A DNA stretch of 64,000 nucleotides from Lachnospiraceae bacterium (GTDB lineage: Bacteria; Bacillota; Clostridia; Lachnospirales; Lachnospiraceae): contig JAFYBJ010000004.1 of assembly GCA_017540265.1 (NCBI GenBank), positions 93,593 through 157,592 of the forward strand, read 5' to 3'. The notes under the pieces were generated by a model. The model saw only the letters and a list, made by a program, of their open reading frames with translations, was not told where the DNA came from and did not search any database. The position numbers and the translations under genes were made by a program. Below, piece by piece: positions 7,099 through 15,172 of the stretch. Within the stretch, counting starts at the first letter, position 1; the number at the start of each line of letters is the position of its first letter.

Positions 7099-9165
7099 TT
7101 AGTCCCTATTTTTAAACCATTTTTCATAAGCGACTACTGAATTCTTATTTGCGGCTATCGTCTCTCCAGGTGAATTATCAAAGTTAAATACATTTGCAAT
7201 TGCAGCATTAGGATCATCTGCAAGGAAGTTCTTAAGCTGTACTAGGTTAACATAATTACCGCCATCAACATAATATTCAAATGTACGATAAACCTTCTTT
7301 ATACTGCCGTCCTTATTGGTGTAATTTATAACATACTTTTTCTGCGTTGCTCCCGTACCACCATATATAGATCCATGACTATCCTGAGGATCAGTTGTAA
7401 GAACAAATCCCGTACCACTGCAATCATCGCTACCTGCACCAACGCCCTCAATATATTTCGTCTTAGGAAGCTGACCATTATTATAAGCAATTTCAGCGGT
7501 ATATGAGCCATCCGTGGCAATCCAGTAGCTGTCAAGCATAGACTGATAAATATTCTCATCAAGCTTCTGCATATATATCGGAAGCTGACTGGTATCACGG
7601 TTTACAACCGTCTCACTAAGAAACATTGAATTGATACAGGTTCCCTTGATCTGTGCTTCTGTGTTAAACAAATTCATGAACAAACAATCATGGACAATAG
7701 GATTACCGCCATCACCACTATGGATAACACCACCATCCCCGTTTATCATAAGATACCCAGTACCTGCCGACATATTATATTTTACAGGTTTTCTATATCC
7801 TAATCCACCGGATGAACCAATTTTTCTGATCTGTAAACATTCCGGATTACCATCGCTTCCCATCACAACAACATACTTTGCAAATAATGCCGTTGCCAAT
7901 CCGCTAGAGCCTCCAACTTCAGGTGTAATTGTCGTCGTAACATCCCGAATCTTCTCTGCACCAGCAGTACTCCAACTTTCATTATTTACAACTTTTGCCT
8001 CACATTGAGCATAGGTAAGACTTTTGGTAGGATCGGGATCTACTATACCCCCGGCAGGAACCACATCCCAGCTATGTCCCCAAAAATTGTCATAAGTATC
8101 ATATACCTCATACTCTTTGTATTTAAGGACACCACTATCGATGATAAATTTTCTCCAAATCTGTGGCGTAGTCACCACTTCTCCACCCGTGCCCTGTGTT
8201 CCACCTTTCACACTGTTATCCGGCAGATTATTCCAGCTGAGCGAAGTGTCAGCAGCCAGATTAGTGCCTCTCGTAACATACGAACTTCCAGTAGTTTTTA
8301 TTCCATAGGCTGTCTGAACCTTCCCACTACATATCAGAGCACCACCTGACTTAATATCAATAAAGCCATTAACCCTTAAATCTCCTGTGACATTAAGGAT
8401 ACCTCCCTTTTGTACCACAATATCCCCATTTACAATATTCTGGCTTCCCTGAAGAGCGGTCATCCCATCTTTAACTTCCAATGCAGGCGAATAAGGGTCA
8501 GTTGCCGGAGAAGGATTAGTGCCATTCTTTCCTACCCCCTGTAAGTAAACACAGCCGGTAAAAAATGTATCACCCCCTCCGCTTTTGAAAGGCGAATCGC
8601 TTATGAGCGAAAAATCAGACAACCCCGGAGCAGCCTTCTTGGCATCAGAGGGAAACTTAATCACAAGATTCAAAGCCACATTACTCTTATACCCCTCACG
8701 GATAGTCCCTGCCTTCCCATTAGCGATTATCTTTATGCCATACAGTGTTAACTTAGAATTTGTATAATCCGCTTCATACTCATTAGTAATGCCCGGATTA
8801 ATCGTATTATCATGCTCAATATCTATTTTTACATCCTGACTGGATGATTTCATAAGAGTTGAAACAATAGACGCAGAATTATCACTATATTTGTTATCAT
8901 GATTAGGATCAATAGCTGTGACCAATGCATCCATGGCAGAATTGGCATCAGTTTCAAGATACGCAATCTGCTTAAGAGATGCTGAAAGTTCGTCCAATCC
9001 AAATTCTGCAGAATAAAAATTGTCTTGAGAATTGTATCTGACGACTTTCGTCATATAATTGGCATATGCCATATAAAGCAAAGATGTGGAAAGTATGCCT
9101 ATGAACGTGATAGCAATGAGTACGGATACCATTGCAGCACCCCTGTTTCTTCCTGCTTTCTTCAT
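7099..9165 (-). CDS. very large PilX/GspK-like prepilin with a beta-solenoid-like segment
   Basis: 688 residues from ATG 9165, preceded by GGGAGGCGAGAG; an ATG five codons earlier is less well placed. The N-terminus MKKAGRNRG followed by AAMVSVLIAITFIGIL is a class III signal lacking Glu at mature position 5, as in PilX and GspK, which cap the pilus tip. The region around residues 205-300 has short repeated turns such as NIVNGDIVVQKGGILNVTGD and RVNGFIDIKSGGALICSG, resembling bactofilin-like or beta-helix folds. The C-terminal half has no recognised domain. A capping minor pilin carrying a large surface domain is the best reading. PilX proteins are usually 150-250 residues, so the size is remarkable. 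Confidence 0.75.
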   Translation of the reverse strand: MKKAGRNRGAAMVSVLIAITFIGILSTSLLYMAYANYMTKVVRYNSQDNFYSAEFGLDELSASLKQIAYLETDANSAMDALVTAIDPNHDNKYSDNSASIVSTLMKSSSQDVKIDIEHDNTINPGITNEYEADYTNSKLTLYGIKIIANGKAGTIREGYKSNVALNLVIKFPSDAKKAAPGLSDFSLISDSPFKSGGGDTFFTGCVYLQGVGKNGTNPSPATDPYSPALEVKDGMTALQGSQNIVNGDIVVQKGGILNVTGDLRVNGFIDIKSGGALICSGKVQTAYGIKTTGSSYVTRGTNLAADTSLSWNNLPDNSVKGGTQGTGGEVVTTPQIWRKFIIDSGVLKYKEYEVYDTYDNFWGHSWDVVPAGGIVDPDPTKSLTYAQCEAKVVNNESWSTAGAEKIRDVTTTITPEVGGSSGLATALFAKYVVVMGSDGNPECLQIRKIGSSGGLGYRKPVKYNMSAGTGYLMINGDGGVIHSGDGGNPIVHDCLFMNLFNTEAQIKGTCINSMFLSETVVNRDTSQLPIYMQKLDENIYQSMLDSYWIATDGSYTAEIAYNNGQLPKTKYIEGVGAGSDDCSGTGFVLTTDPQDSHGSIYGGTGATQKKYVINYTNKDGSIKKVYRTFEYYVDGGNYVNLVQLKNFLADDPNAAIANVFNFDNSPGETIAANKNSVVAYEKWFKNRD

Positions 9166-9190
9166 TCTCTCGCCTCCCATGAATTAAACC

Positions 9191-9937
9191 TCACTTATTC
9201 CTTATGCCAGCAGTCATAACAGCAACCGGCATGCCTGTAAACCTGCTGGTGCAGCCTGCATCACTTATATCTGCATCAAAAACAAGAACCTTTACCTGGT
9301 ACGAATAATACATATCATCATTCGCCGTATTGGTATGAATCTTATCCTGTATCGTAGGAGTAAACACAACAAGAGCATCAAAATGATACTGATATCTTTG
9401 AATATTTGTTAACGCAAAATATGTAAGACACTCCCCGGATAAAGCGGTATTAAGCACCGGTCCGTTCGGACAATACAGGGTTTTCTTTGCATCAGCGCCA
9501 ACGGATATCAGCTTATTCCTGCATTCAGTCGTATATGCCGTGATTTGGTTATTTTCCATCGTTTGAACATCTATAGATGCCGTAGCAGTAATAGAACCTG
9601 AAGAAACCGTCACAGCATTTGCACTTGTAGAATAAATATTGCTATCAAAAAGCACTAATGAATCTTTTCCGCTTACAGATCCTGTATTTAAACTCGTAAG
9701 TGTATTCCTCACCCCCGCATACGTCTTATCTCTCACACTCTCCATCACATCCTCAGCCACTTCCGTGGCAATCATAACCTTCCTTGATTTGTTATTCACC
9801 CTCATGGATGTGATCATGGATGCGAAAATAGGTGTGAGAACCACAGCAAAGAGCGCTACCGCGCAGATTAGTTCGATCAGGGCGAAGCCTTTATTCTTCC
9901 CTGTCTTCTTTTTTAAAAAACGGAGATTGATTTTCAT
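9191..9937 (-). CDS. PilV/GspI-like minor prepilin, first gene of the pseudopilin operon
   Basis: 248 residues. The basic leader MKINLRFLKKKTGKNKG ends at Gly17 and is followed by FALIELICAVALFAVVLTPI with Glu at mature position 5. After the helix comes SRKVMIATEVAEDVMESVRD, the pattern seen in PilV/GspI minor pilins (ATxxAExxxE). Two or three cysteines are in the globular part. The gene has a clear promoter at 9978-10006 and a GGGGGAA ribosome binding site. Four further prepilin genes follow with gaps of 11-26 bases, forming one operon ending at the terminator 4425-4470. Confidence 0.8.
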   Translation of the reverse strand: MKINLRFLKKKTGKNKGFALIELICAVALFAVVLTPIFASMITSMRVNNKSRKVMIATEVAEDVMESVRDKTYAGVRNTLTSLNTGSVSGKDSLVLFDSNIYSTSANAVTVSSGSITATASIDVQTMENNQITAYTTECRNKLISVGADAKKTLYCPNGPVLNTALSGECLTYFALTNIQRYQYHFDALVVFTPTIQDKIHTNTANDDMYYSYQVKVLVFDADISDAGCTSRFTGMPVAVMTAGIRNK

Positions 9938-9977
9938 AACGAATTCCCCCTGATATAACTACAATACCCTATCCAAA

Positions 9978-10006
9978 ATAATAACATAGAAAAAAAGTTG
10001 TTTCAA
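9978..10006 (-). promoter_or_regulatory. sigma-A promoter of the prepilin operon
   Basis: On the minus strand TTGAAA (10006-10001) and TATTAT (9983-9978) are separated by exactly 17 bases. The predicted start of transcription is about 34 bases before the ATG at 9937. Confidence 0.7.
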
Positions 10007-10057
10007 CAAATAAACTTTTGATTCATATTTCTTTTTTTATAAATCATGAAATAACAC

Positions 10058-10084
10058 TCCGGAGAGGATAATATCCTCTCCGGA
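10058..10084 (-). terminator. perfect 13-bp inverted repeat after pilO
   Basis: TCCGGAGAGGATA, one base, then TATCCTCTCCGGA. It lies 14 bases after the pilO stop on the minus strand. No strong T-run follows directly (GTGTTATTT), so it may terminate poorly or protect a 3' end. It separates the pilM/N-pilO unit from the prepilin operon. Confidence 0.5.
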
Positions 10085-10097
10085 ATATCATCATTAC

Positions 10098-11009
10098 TTA
10101 CTGCGCTGCAGGTGCAGCCTCGCCGCCCTCAGCGGGTGCAGCTTCGCCTTCACCGGCGCCGCCCTCGGCAACAGCCACCTCACCGGTTGCCTGCTGTATT
10201 GCTTTAAGACCTTCCTCTGAGATCTCGGTTTCGTAAACGATAGGTCCGAAGATACCGTTTATACCGTCGATACCGTTTGTACCATACTCATAGAGGTTTC
10301 CTCTTAAGTTGTACTGGTCAAGATCAGGCCTTATCACAACATCCGGAAGCTTTCTGTCGGGATCTTCCGCATTCCTTATGGCAAACTGGGATATGATGAA
10401 CGCACCTGTCACCACACCGGTCTCCTCGTCATACTCTGCCGTGAAATTAGGATAGCACATAGGTATGCCGCAGGCATCCTGGTCGATGAAGTATGCGATA
10501 AGCTTCTTCATGCCGGCATAGTATCCCTTGAAAGTGATGGAAGACTGATTAAGTATACTTGAATAAGGAGTCTCTGTTCCATCCTCTTCTGTGATCACTA
10601 TCTCATCATTGGTACCATAAGAAACGGTATCGATGAAAAGCATCTGTGAAGGTTCATCCCAGGTAACTTCCCTGGTCTCTTCATTAAGAACAGCAGTCGT
10701 CACGTCGTGATTTAACTCTGTCTCAAGAAGGAACTGGGTGTAATTCTCCTGAAGTATATCTGCAGGATAAGATGCTACGATGGCATCTCTTTCTTTATTA
10801 AGTTCCTCTGTCCTTGCTACGAATTCCTGACGGTGAAGATTCATTGCCTGAAGATAATCATATCTTGCTTTGAGCGTCTCGGTCTCTGCTATCAGGTTTT
10901 CCGTATCTAGCTTGGTATCCTTAATGTACCACATATAAGGAAGTGCGATCATCACACCTACTAAAAGGATCATTATGATCGCTGTATCTCTATCTGAAAG
11001 TCCCTTCAT
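10098..11009 (-). CDS. pilO: PilO-like type IV pilus inner-membrane alignment protein
   Basis: 303 residues. One transmembrane helix near the N-terminus (AIIMILLVGVMIALPYMWYI), then a coiled-coil region rich in Glu/Leu (ETETLKARYDYLQAMNLHRQ), then an alpha/beta region like the ferredoxin-like PilO fold (SSITFKGYYAGMKKLIAYFI). This is the PilO plan. The last 35 residues are low complexity (Ala, Glu, Gly, Pro), a tail not found in standard PilO. It shares one base with the preceding pilM/N gene (TGATG), so translation is coupled. PilO pairs with PilN to connect the cytoplasmic motor complex to the envelope. Assignment rests on topology and position as much as sequence. Confidence 0.75.
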   Translation of the reverse strand: MKGLSDRDTAIIMILLVGVMIALPYMWYIKDTKLDTENLIAETETLKARYDYLQAMNLHRQEFVARTEELNKERDAIVASYPADILQENYTQFLLETELNHDVTTAVLNEETREVTWDEPSQMLFIDTVSYGTNDEIVITEEDGTETPYSSILNQSSITFKGYYAGMKKLIAYFIDQDACGIPMCYPNFTAEYDEETGVVTGAFIISQFAIRNAEDPDRKLPDVVIRPDLDQYNLRGNLYEYGTNGIDGINGIFGPIVYETEISEEGLKAIQQATGEVAVAEGGAGEGEAAPAEGGEAAPAAQ

Positions 11010-12952
11010 CAGTAAAGCTCCTCCTCACTTGTTGTTGCGGCTGCATCCCCACCCTCTGTAGCATCAGCTCCGGAATCAGCAGGTTTTACAGCATCTACGA
11101 CTATTGCCTTGTCACCGGTATATCCGGCATCAAGAGCCACTTTCTCAGCCACATTAAGATCATAACCGATATTGACGTTGATCTGATATGTAGTCTGAAG
11201 GAGATTTACTGCCAGATCATTTATGTTCTCCACAGTGAGCTCGGCAGGATAATCCTCATCAGCCTCACCGTTTATAAGGTCCGTGATGAGCTCAAGGAGT
11301 TCCTCTCTGGTTGCAACCTCTATGATATCTCCGAGAACAAGGGGATCATCCGATACTTTTCTCATATAGACAGCATCGCCTGTGAGAGGATTTCCCTCCG
11401 CATCATTCTGGCTTACAGCCATGAAACGGATCTTCTGTTCCTCGGATATATCGGGGATCTGTATGCTCTTTACATAATCAAGCTTCTTAAGGGAAACTAT
11501 CACATCGGCAACCTCGTTCTTGTTTGTGGGATGCCATCCGGAAAGCATTTCCAGTGTAACTGTGCCGTTTTCCGCAGAAATGGACTTCACTACTGTCTCC
11601 TTCGGAAGTATCTGCTCCAGATCATCGATGAACTGAGGTATCAGATTATTATTATTCTCTTTTTCGTACTTGAACGTATCAAGCGCGGCGAAAAGAGACT
11701 GTGCATTCTCGTAATCCTTTGCTATCTGCTCGATATCAGAGATCTCATCGATCTTTGCCTGCATTTGATTCCTTGCATCAAGGGCTTTCTTGTGCTGATA
11801 ATAAGTGATGCCCGTCCATGTAGCCATTCCCACGAATGCAACAGCACATACGATCTTCAGATATTTCACCATATCCGAGGATTCGATAGCGCTCTTCTTT
11901 GAGGAACCGATGAGCAGATCCATAGGATCGATGACAGAACCGATATTAGGCAGGTATCTGAGCACCTCGGAAGCCTTAAGAGCTGCCTGACCCTTTATGG
12001 TAAGGCCGGCAAGGGTCTCGAAATGTTCCACTCTTGCACCAAGCTCTCTCTCAAGAATCTTCTCGATGCCGGCTATAGCAGAACCCTCACCGAATACCTT
12101 GATACCCTGCAGCATATCGCCGGGGTTCTTCGTTCTGTGGTACTCAACGGCACGTCCGATACCGTTTACGAGTCCCTGCACAGCCTGTGTATATTCATCG
12201 GCAGTTACGTGCTGGTCAAGGAGCTGCTCGTTTGAAAGGAGCGTCCTTGCATCCTTTTCGGATATCTTCTTGACATCCATAAGGGCGTTCGTAACGGCTG
12301 TCTTACCATAGTTTACGTTTCTCTGCAGGACAAGGGTCTTACCTCTCATAACGTTTACGTAGGTCTGATCCATTTCGATCTGAAGGACCAGATCGGTACG
12401 GCCTTCCTGCATCTGAAGTGTAAGGAGCTGTATTACGGAGTTACCGAAATAATCGATATGCTTTACATTAAGCTTAAGATCCTCCGCAAGCTCGTAGTAG
12501 CATCTTACAAGATCCATAGGGGCAGCAACCGCTGAAATACGGTAATTATGCTGACCGTCTTCCCTGTTTATGTAATCCTCGAGTATGTTGTAAGCGAAAA
12601 CATAATCTCCAGAATTACTCATAGGGAAATAATCCCCGGAATTTGCCTGCAGTACCTGCTGCAGCTTCCTGCTGTTCTTCACATAAGGAAGCTCCACCTC
12701 TTTGCTCGCTATCTTTTTCGATGCGATGGTGAAGATAACATCCTTTGAACCGAACTGTCTGCCAAAGATCGCGGTCCTCACAGCCTCTGCAACAGCTGTG
12801 ATATCAGTGATATAGCCGTCATTGAAACTTCCGGGCGGCGTCTTGATCTCGGCAGCATTGCTGAGGACGATCTGTTCTTTGCCGGTCTTCTGTATCTCGG
12901 CAACACGGATCATGTCTGAATTGACGTAGATCGTCAAAAACTTGTTGGCCAT
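11009..12952 (-). CDS. PilM-PilN fusion protein of the type IV pilus
   Basis: 647 residues. Residues 1-340 form an actin-like ATPase fold of the PilM type (YVNSDMIRVAEIQKTGKEQI at the start, ALMDVKKISEKDARTLLSNE in the middle). A short linker contains IDPMDLLIG (residues 341-349), recalling the INLLP motif of PilN that binds PilM. A transmembrane helix (about 364-385) and a coiled coil (386-425) follow, then a PilN-like periplasm-equivalent domain with LEQILPKETVVKSISAENG. In most bacteria PilM and PilN are separate; here they are one polypeptide. The C-terminal 35 residues are Ala/Asp/Glu rich. The gene heads a two-gene unit with pilO and has its own promoter. Confidence 0.8.
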   Translation of the reverse strand: MANKFLTIYVNSDMIRVAEIQKTGKEQIVLSNAAEIKTPPGSFNDGYITDITAVAEAVRTAIFGRQFGSKDVIFTIASKKIASKEVELPYVKNSRKLQQVLQANSGDYFPMSNSGDYVFAYNILEDYINREDGQHNYRISAVAAPMDLVRCYYELAEDLKLNVKHIDYFGNSVIQLLTLQMQEGRTDLVLQIEMDQTYVNVMRGKTLVLQRNVNYGKTAVTNALMDVKKISEKDARTLLSNEQLLDQHVTADEYTQAVQGLVNGIGRAVEYHRTKNPGDMLQGIKVFGEGSAIAGIEKILERELGARVEHFETLAGLTIKGQAALKASEVLRYLPNIGSVIDPMDLLIGSSKKSAIESSDMVKYLKIVCAVAFVGMATWTGITYYQHKKALDARNQMQAKIDEISDIEQIAKDYENAQSLFAALDTFKYEKENNNNLIPQFIDDLEQILPKETVVKSISAENGTVTLEMLSGWHPTNKNEVADVIVSLKKLDYVKSIQIPDISEEQKIRFMAVSQNDAEGNPLTGDAVYMRKVSDDPLVLGDIIEVATREELLELITDLINGEADEDYPAELTVENINDLAVNLLQTTYQINVNIGYDLNVAEKVALDAGYTGDKAIVVDAVKPADSGADATEGGDAAATTSEEELY

Positions 12953-12995
12953 CCTATTGCTCCCCTTTCATGGATTAGATTTAATACCAAATTAG

Positions 12996-13018
12996 ACTAT
13001 ACCATAATCCGGTACAAA
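12996..13018 (-). promoter_or_regulatory. extended -10 promoter of the pilM/N-pilO unit
   Basis: TGGTATAGT on the minus strand (TATAGT at 13001-12996) is an extended -10 element about 45 bases upstream of the ATG at 12952. The -35 region is weak. An AAAGGGGAG ribosome binding site follows. Confidence 0.5.
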
Positions 13019-13062
13019 TTTCCATACAAAAATAATCTTATTTTTTTGTCAGTCCGGGCAGT

Positions 13063-13791
13063 TCACGGGTGGAGCGCGCTCTGCACATATGCCATATACG
13101 CTTCAATGATCTTCTCACCCACGCACATCACTATCACTCCGCCTGCAGAAAGATACGGCCCGAAGGCTAACAGGTGCTCTTTTTTTGTAAGCAGCATGAT
13201 AAGCCCGTGGATTACTGATCCCAGTATGGCGCCTATCCCCATGACTAAAAGTATTTCCTTCCAGCCGATAAGGAAACCTAAAGCAGCCATAAGCTTTATA
13301 TCCCCGCCTCCCATGGCTCTGCCGCCGCTGAATAACGCGATCAGGAAGAATATCCCGCTTACCAGCACGGCACCTATGAGATAATCATACCAATGTGAAA
13401 GATCGGTGATAAGCCTTATAAACCCAAGCGTTGCTATAAGGATATCGTACAGCGGAGGTATCTCAAATATCATAAGATCAACATATGAAAGTCCGGCAAG
13501 AAAAAGCGTACATAAAAAATAAAGCATAAATTCAAGAAGCAGCCCGCTGTCAATCTGAGCCTTTCCAAACTCCGTATCAAAAAACCATACCGTAAGTACA
13601 AGGAGGGCGCATACAGGCAGAAGCCACGCTTCCTTTGATCTTATGTGCCATCTGTATTTTTTCAGTACCTCCTTTGCATCCCTCTCCTCTTCCTCAGGGC
13701 CTAAAGCTGTCCTGTATCCTGAATAAGCCGATACAGGCAGGGCAAGGATCAGGGCGGCAATGACTATTATGATCGTTAAGCTAATGTACAT
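13063..13791 (-). CDS. pilD: prepilin peptidase (A24 family) without the Cys methylase domain
   Basis: 242 residues with seven or so membrane helices. The two catalytic aspartates are visible: Asp105 in SYVDLMIFEIPP and Asp164 in the GGGD motif (MGGGDIKLMAALGF). The enzyme cuts class III signal peptides such as those of the six prepilins in this window. The N-terminal methyltransferase domain of classical PilD, with two CxxC pairs, is absent; residues 30-55 form only a short charged loop. The gene lies after pilC, but a terminator is between them, so it may be expressed by readthrough. Its stop is about 110 bases before the next gene, pilM/N. Confidence 0.9.
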   Translation of the reverse strand: MYISLTIIIVIAALILALPVSAYSGYRTALGPEEEERDAKEVLKKYRWHIRSKEAWLLPVCALLVLTVWFFDTEFGKAQIDSGLLLEFMLYFLCTLFLAGLSYVDLMIFEIPPLYDILIATLGFIRLITDLSHWYDYLIGAVLVSGIFFLIALFSGGRAMGGGDIKLMAALGFLIGWKEILLVMGIGAILGSVIHGLIMLLTKKEHLLAFGPYLSAGGVIVMCVGEKIIEAYMAYVQSALHP

Positions 13792-13834
13792 AGAATAAAA
13801 ACCTTTCTATAACAAATTAATTCTCACATGCTTT

Positions 13835-13860
13835 GTCATCCTGAGCGAAGCGAAGGATCT
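13835..13860 (+). repeat. dispersed GTCATCCTGAGCGAAGCG-type repeat, copy 1
   Basis: The 26-base unit reads GTCATCCTGAGCGAAGCG followed by AAGGATCT. Identical or near-identical copies occur at 37423-37448, 63442-63467 and, inverted and variant, at 63561-63588. This unit is a REP-like repeat known from many bacterial genomes. Here it lies between pilD and the pilC terminator. Confidence 0.85.
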
Positions 13861-13867
13861 TTTACAT

Positions 13868-13900
13868 AAAAGACCGTCTGCTTTCACAGACGGTCTTTTT
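13868..13900 (-). terminator. strong terminator after pilC
   Basis: AAAAGACCGTCTG and CAGACGGTCTTTT form a 13-bp stem with a 6-base loop. The stem ends in A/T runs on both sides, so it can work in both directions. It lies 24 bases past the pilC stop. Confidence 0.85.
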
Positions 13901-13923
13901 AATTGTATCAGGTTCTGTTTCTT

Positions 13924-15135
13924 TTATGACAATGCATCGTAGAGTGTGAACATAGGTGAGAAAATAGCAATACACATGTAACCTACGATGACAGCCATTA
14001 CCATGATGATGGCAGGCTCGAGTATGGTCATGAGCTGCTCGGTAGCAAGCTGCACGTCTTCCTCGTAGTATGTAGCCACGTTCTCAAGCATGGCTTCGAT
14101 ATTACCTGTTTCTTCACCGATAGCCACCATGTGAACAACCATGGGAGGGAAAAGTCCGCAGCTCTGAAGAGGCTTTGAAAGAGGCACGCCTCGAAGCACC
14201 TGCTGCTTTGCTTCCTTCATGGCTCTCTTGTAAAGGAGATTTTCCATGGAACGACCGGTGATATCGATGGCATCCACCATGGAAACGCCGGCGCCAAGAA
14301 GAGTACAAAGTGTACGTCCGAGCCTTGCGCAGGCACTCTTTGTCTTTACGGGACCAAGGAAAGGTATCTTAAGCGCAAGTGAGCTTGTAACTTCCTTACC
14401 GGAATCTGTTGAAGCATAAGCTTTCCATCCAAATACAAGACCAACCACCACAATTGCAACCAGCCACCAGTATGCAACAAGGAAATCGGAAATATGTACC
14501 AGAGCCATGGTACTTGCAGGCATTTCAACTTCCAGATCCGCGAACATGTCCATGAATGTAGGCACCACGAAGATCATCATCGCAAAGAGCACTATGATCA
14601 TGACTATGATAAGGATTATAGGATAAGTAACGGCTTTCTTAACTGCCTGTGTCAGGGCTGCGTCCTTTTCGAACTGTATGGACATACGGTCGAAGGACTG
14701 ATCCAGCGAACCGGATGCTTCACCGGCTTCAACCAGGTTTGTAAGCATTTCAGGGAAAACACCGCTGTGCTTCTTCATGGAATTGGCAAGGGTCTCACCC
14801 TTTGCGATATCGGTATGAACCGCATTTATGGCATCCCTGAGCGCGGGATTCTCGGTCTGATCCGCCAGCATGCTGAAGGCTTCGACCACGCTAACGCCGG
14901 CCTTGTTTATGGATGAGAACTGGTGACAGAAGAGAGCCAGATCCCTGGCGGTTATCTTCTTACCTTTGTTTAAGAACTGCAGAGGCTTGTTGAGACCTGT
15001 AGCCTCATCGCACATCACCACCACATTCTTGTCGTTTTTAAGTATCGACATTGCGGCATCTCTGGATTTTGCCTCCAGTACGCCCTTCTTTTCCTTTCCG
15101 GCCGGTGTGATGACCCGGTAATTAAATTGTGCCAT
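13924..15135 (-). CDS. pilC: type IV pilus inner-membrane platform protein PilC (GspF family)
   Basis: 403 residues, the usual size. Two GspF repeats are visible, each with a cytoplasmic helical bundle followed by membrane helices: repeat one around residues 65-190 (CHQFSSINKAGVSVVEAFSM, then LVEAGEASGSLDQSFDRMS) and repeat two around 265-400 (LGRTLCTLLGAGVSMVDAID, then VAIGEETGNIEAMLENVATY). Membrane segments include YPIILIIVMIIVLFAMMIFV and the C-terminal IIMVMAVIVGYMCIAIFSPM. PilC couples the PilB and PilT motors to the growing pilus. It follows pilB after 37 bases and precedes a terminator. Confidence 0.95.
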   Translation of the reverse strand: MAQFNYRVITPAGKEKKGVLEAKSRDAAMSILKNDKNVVVMCDEATGLNKPLQFLNKGKKITARDLALFCHQFSSINKAGVSVVEAFSMLADQTENPALRDAINAVHTDIAKGETLANSMKKHSGVFPEMLTNLVEAGEASGSLDQSFDRMSIQFEKDAALTQAVKKAVTYPIILIIVMIIVLFAMMIFVVPTFMDMFADLEVEMPASTMALVHISDFLVAYWWLVAIVVVGLVFGWKAYASTDSGKEVTSSLALKIPFLGPVKTKSACARLGRTLCTLLGAGVSMVDAIDITGRSMENLLYKRAMKEAKQQVLRGVPLSKPLQSCGLFPPMVVHMVAIGEETGNIEAMLENVATYYEEDVQLATEQLMTILEPAIIMVMAVIVGYMCIAIFSPMFTLYDALS

Positions 15136-15172
15136 ACTTTTCTCCCCTTTTGATTATTTAGATTTATGGACC

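Noticed and set aside
13800-13811. TGTTATAGA considered as a promoter for pilD
   Set aside because: It would start transcription within about 10 bases of the ATG at 13791, leaving no room for a ribosome binding site; no -35 at proper distance.
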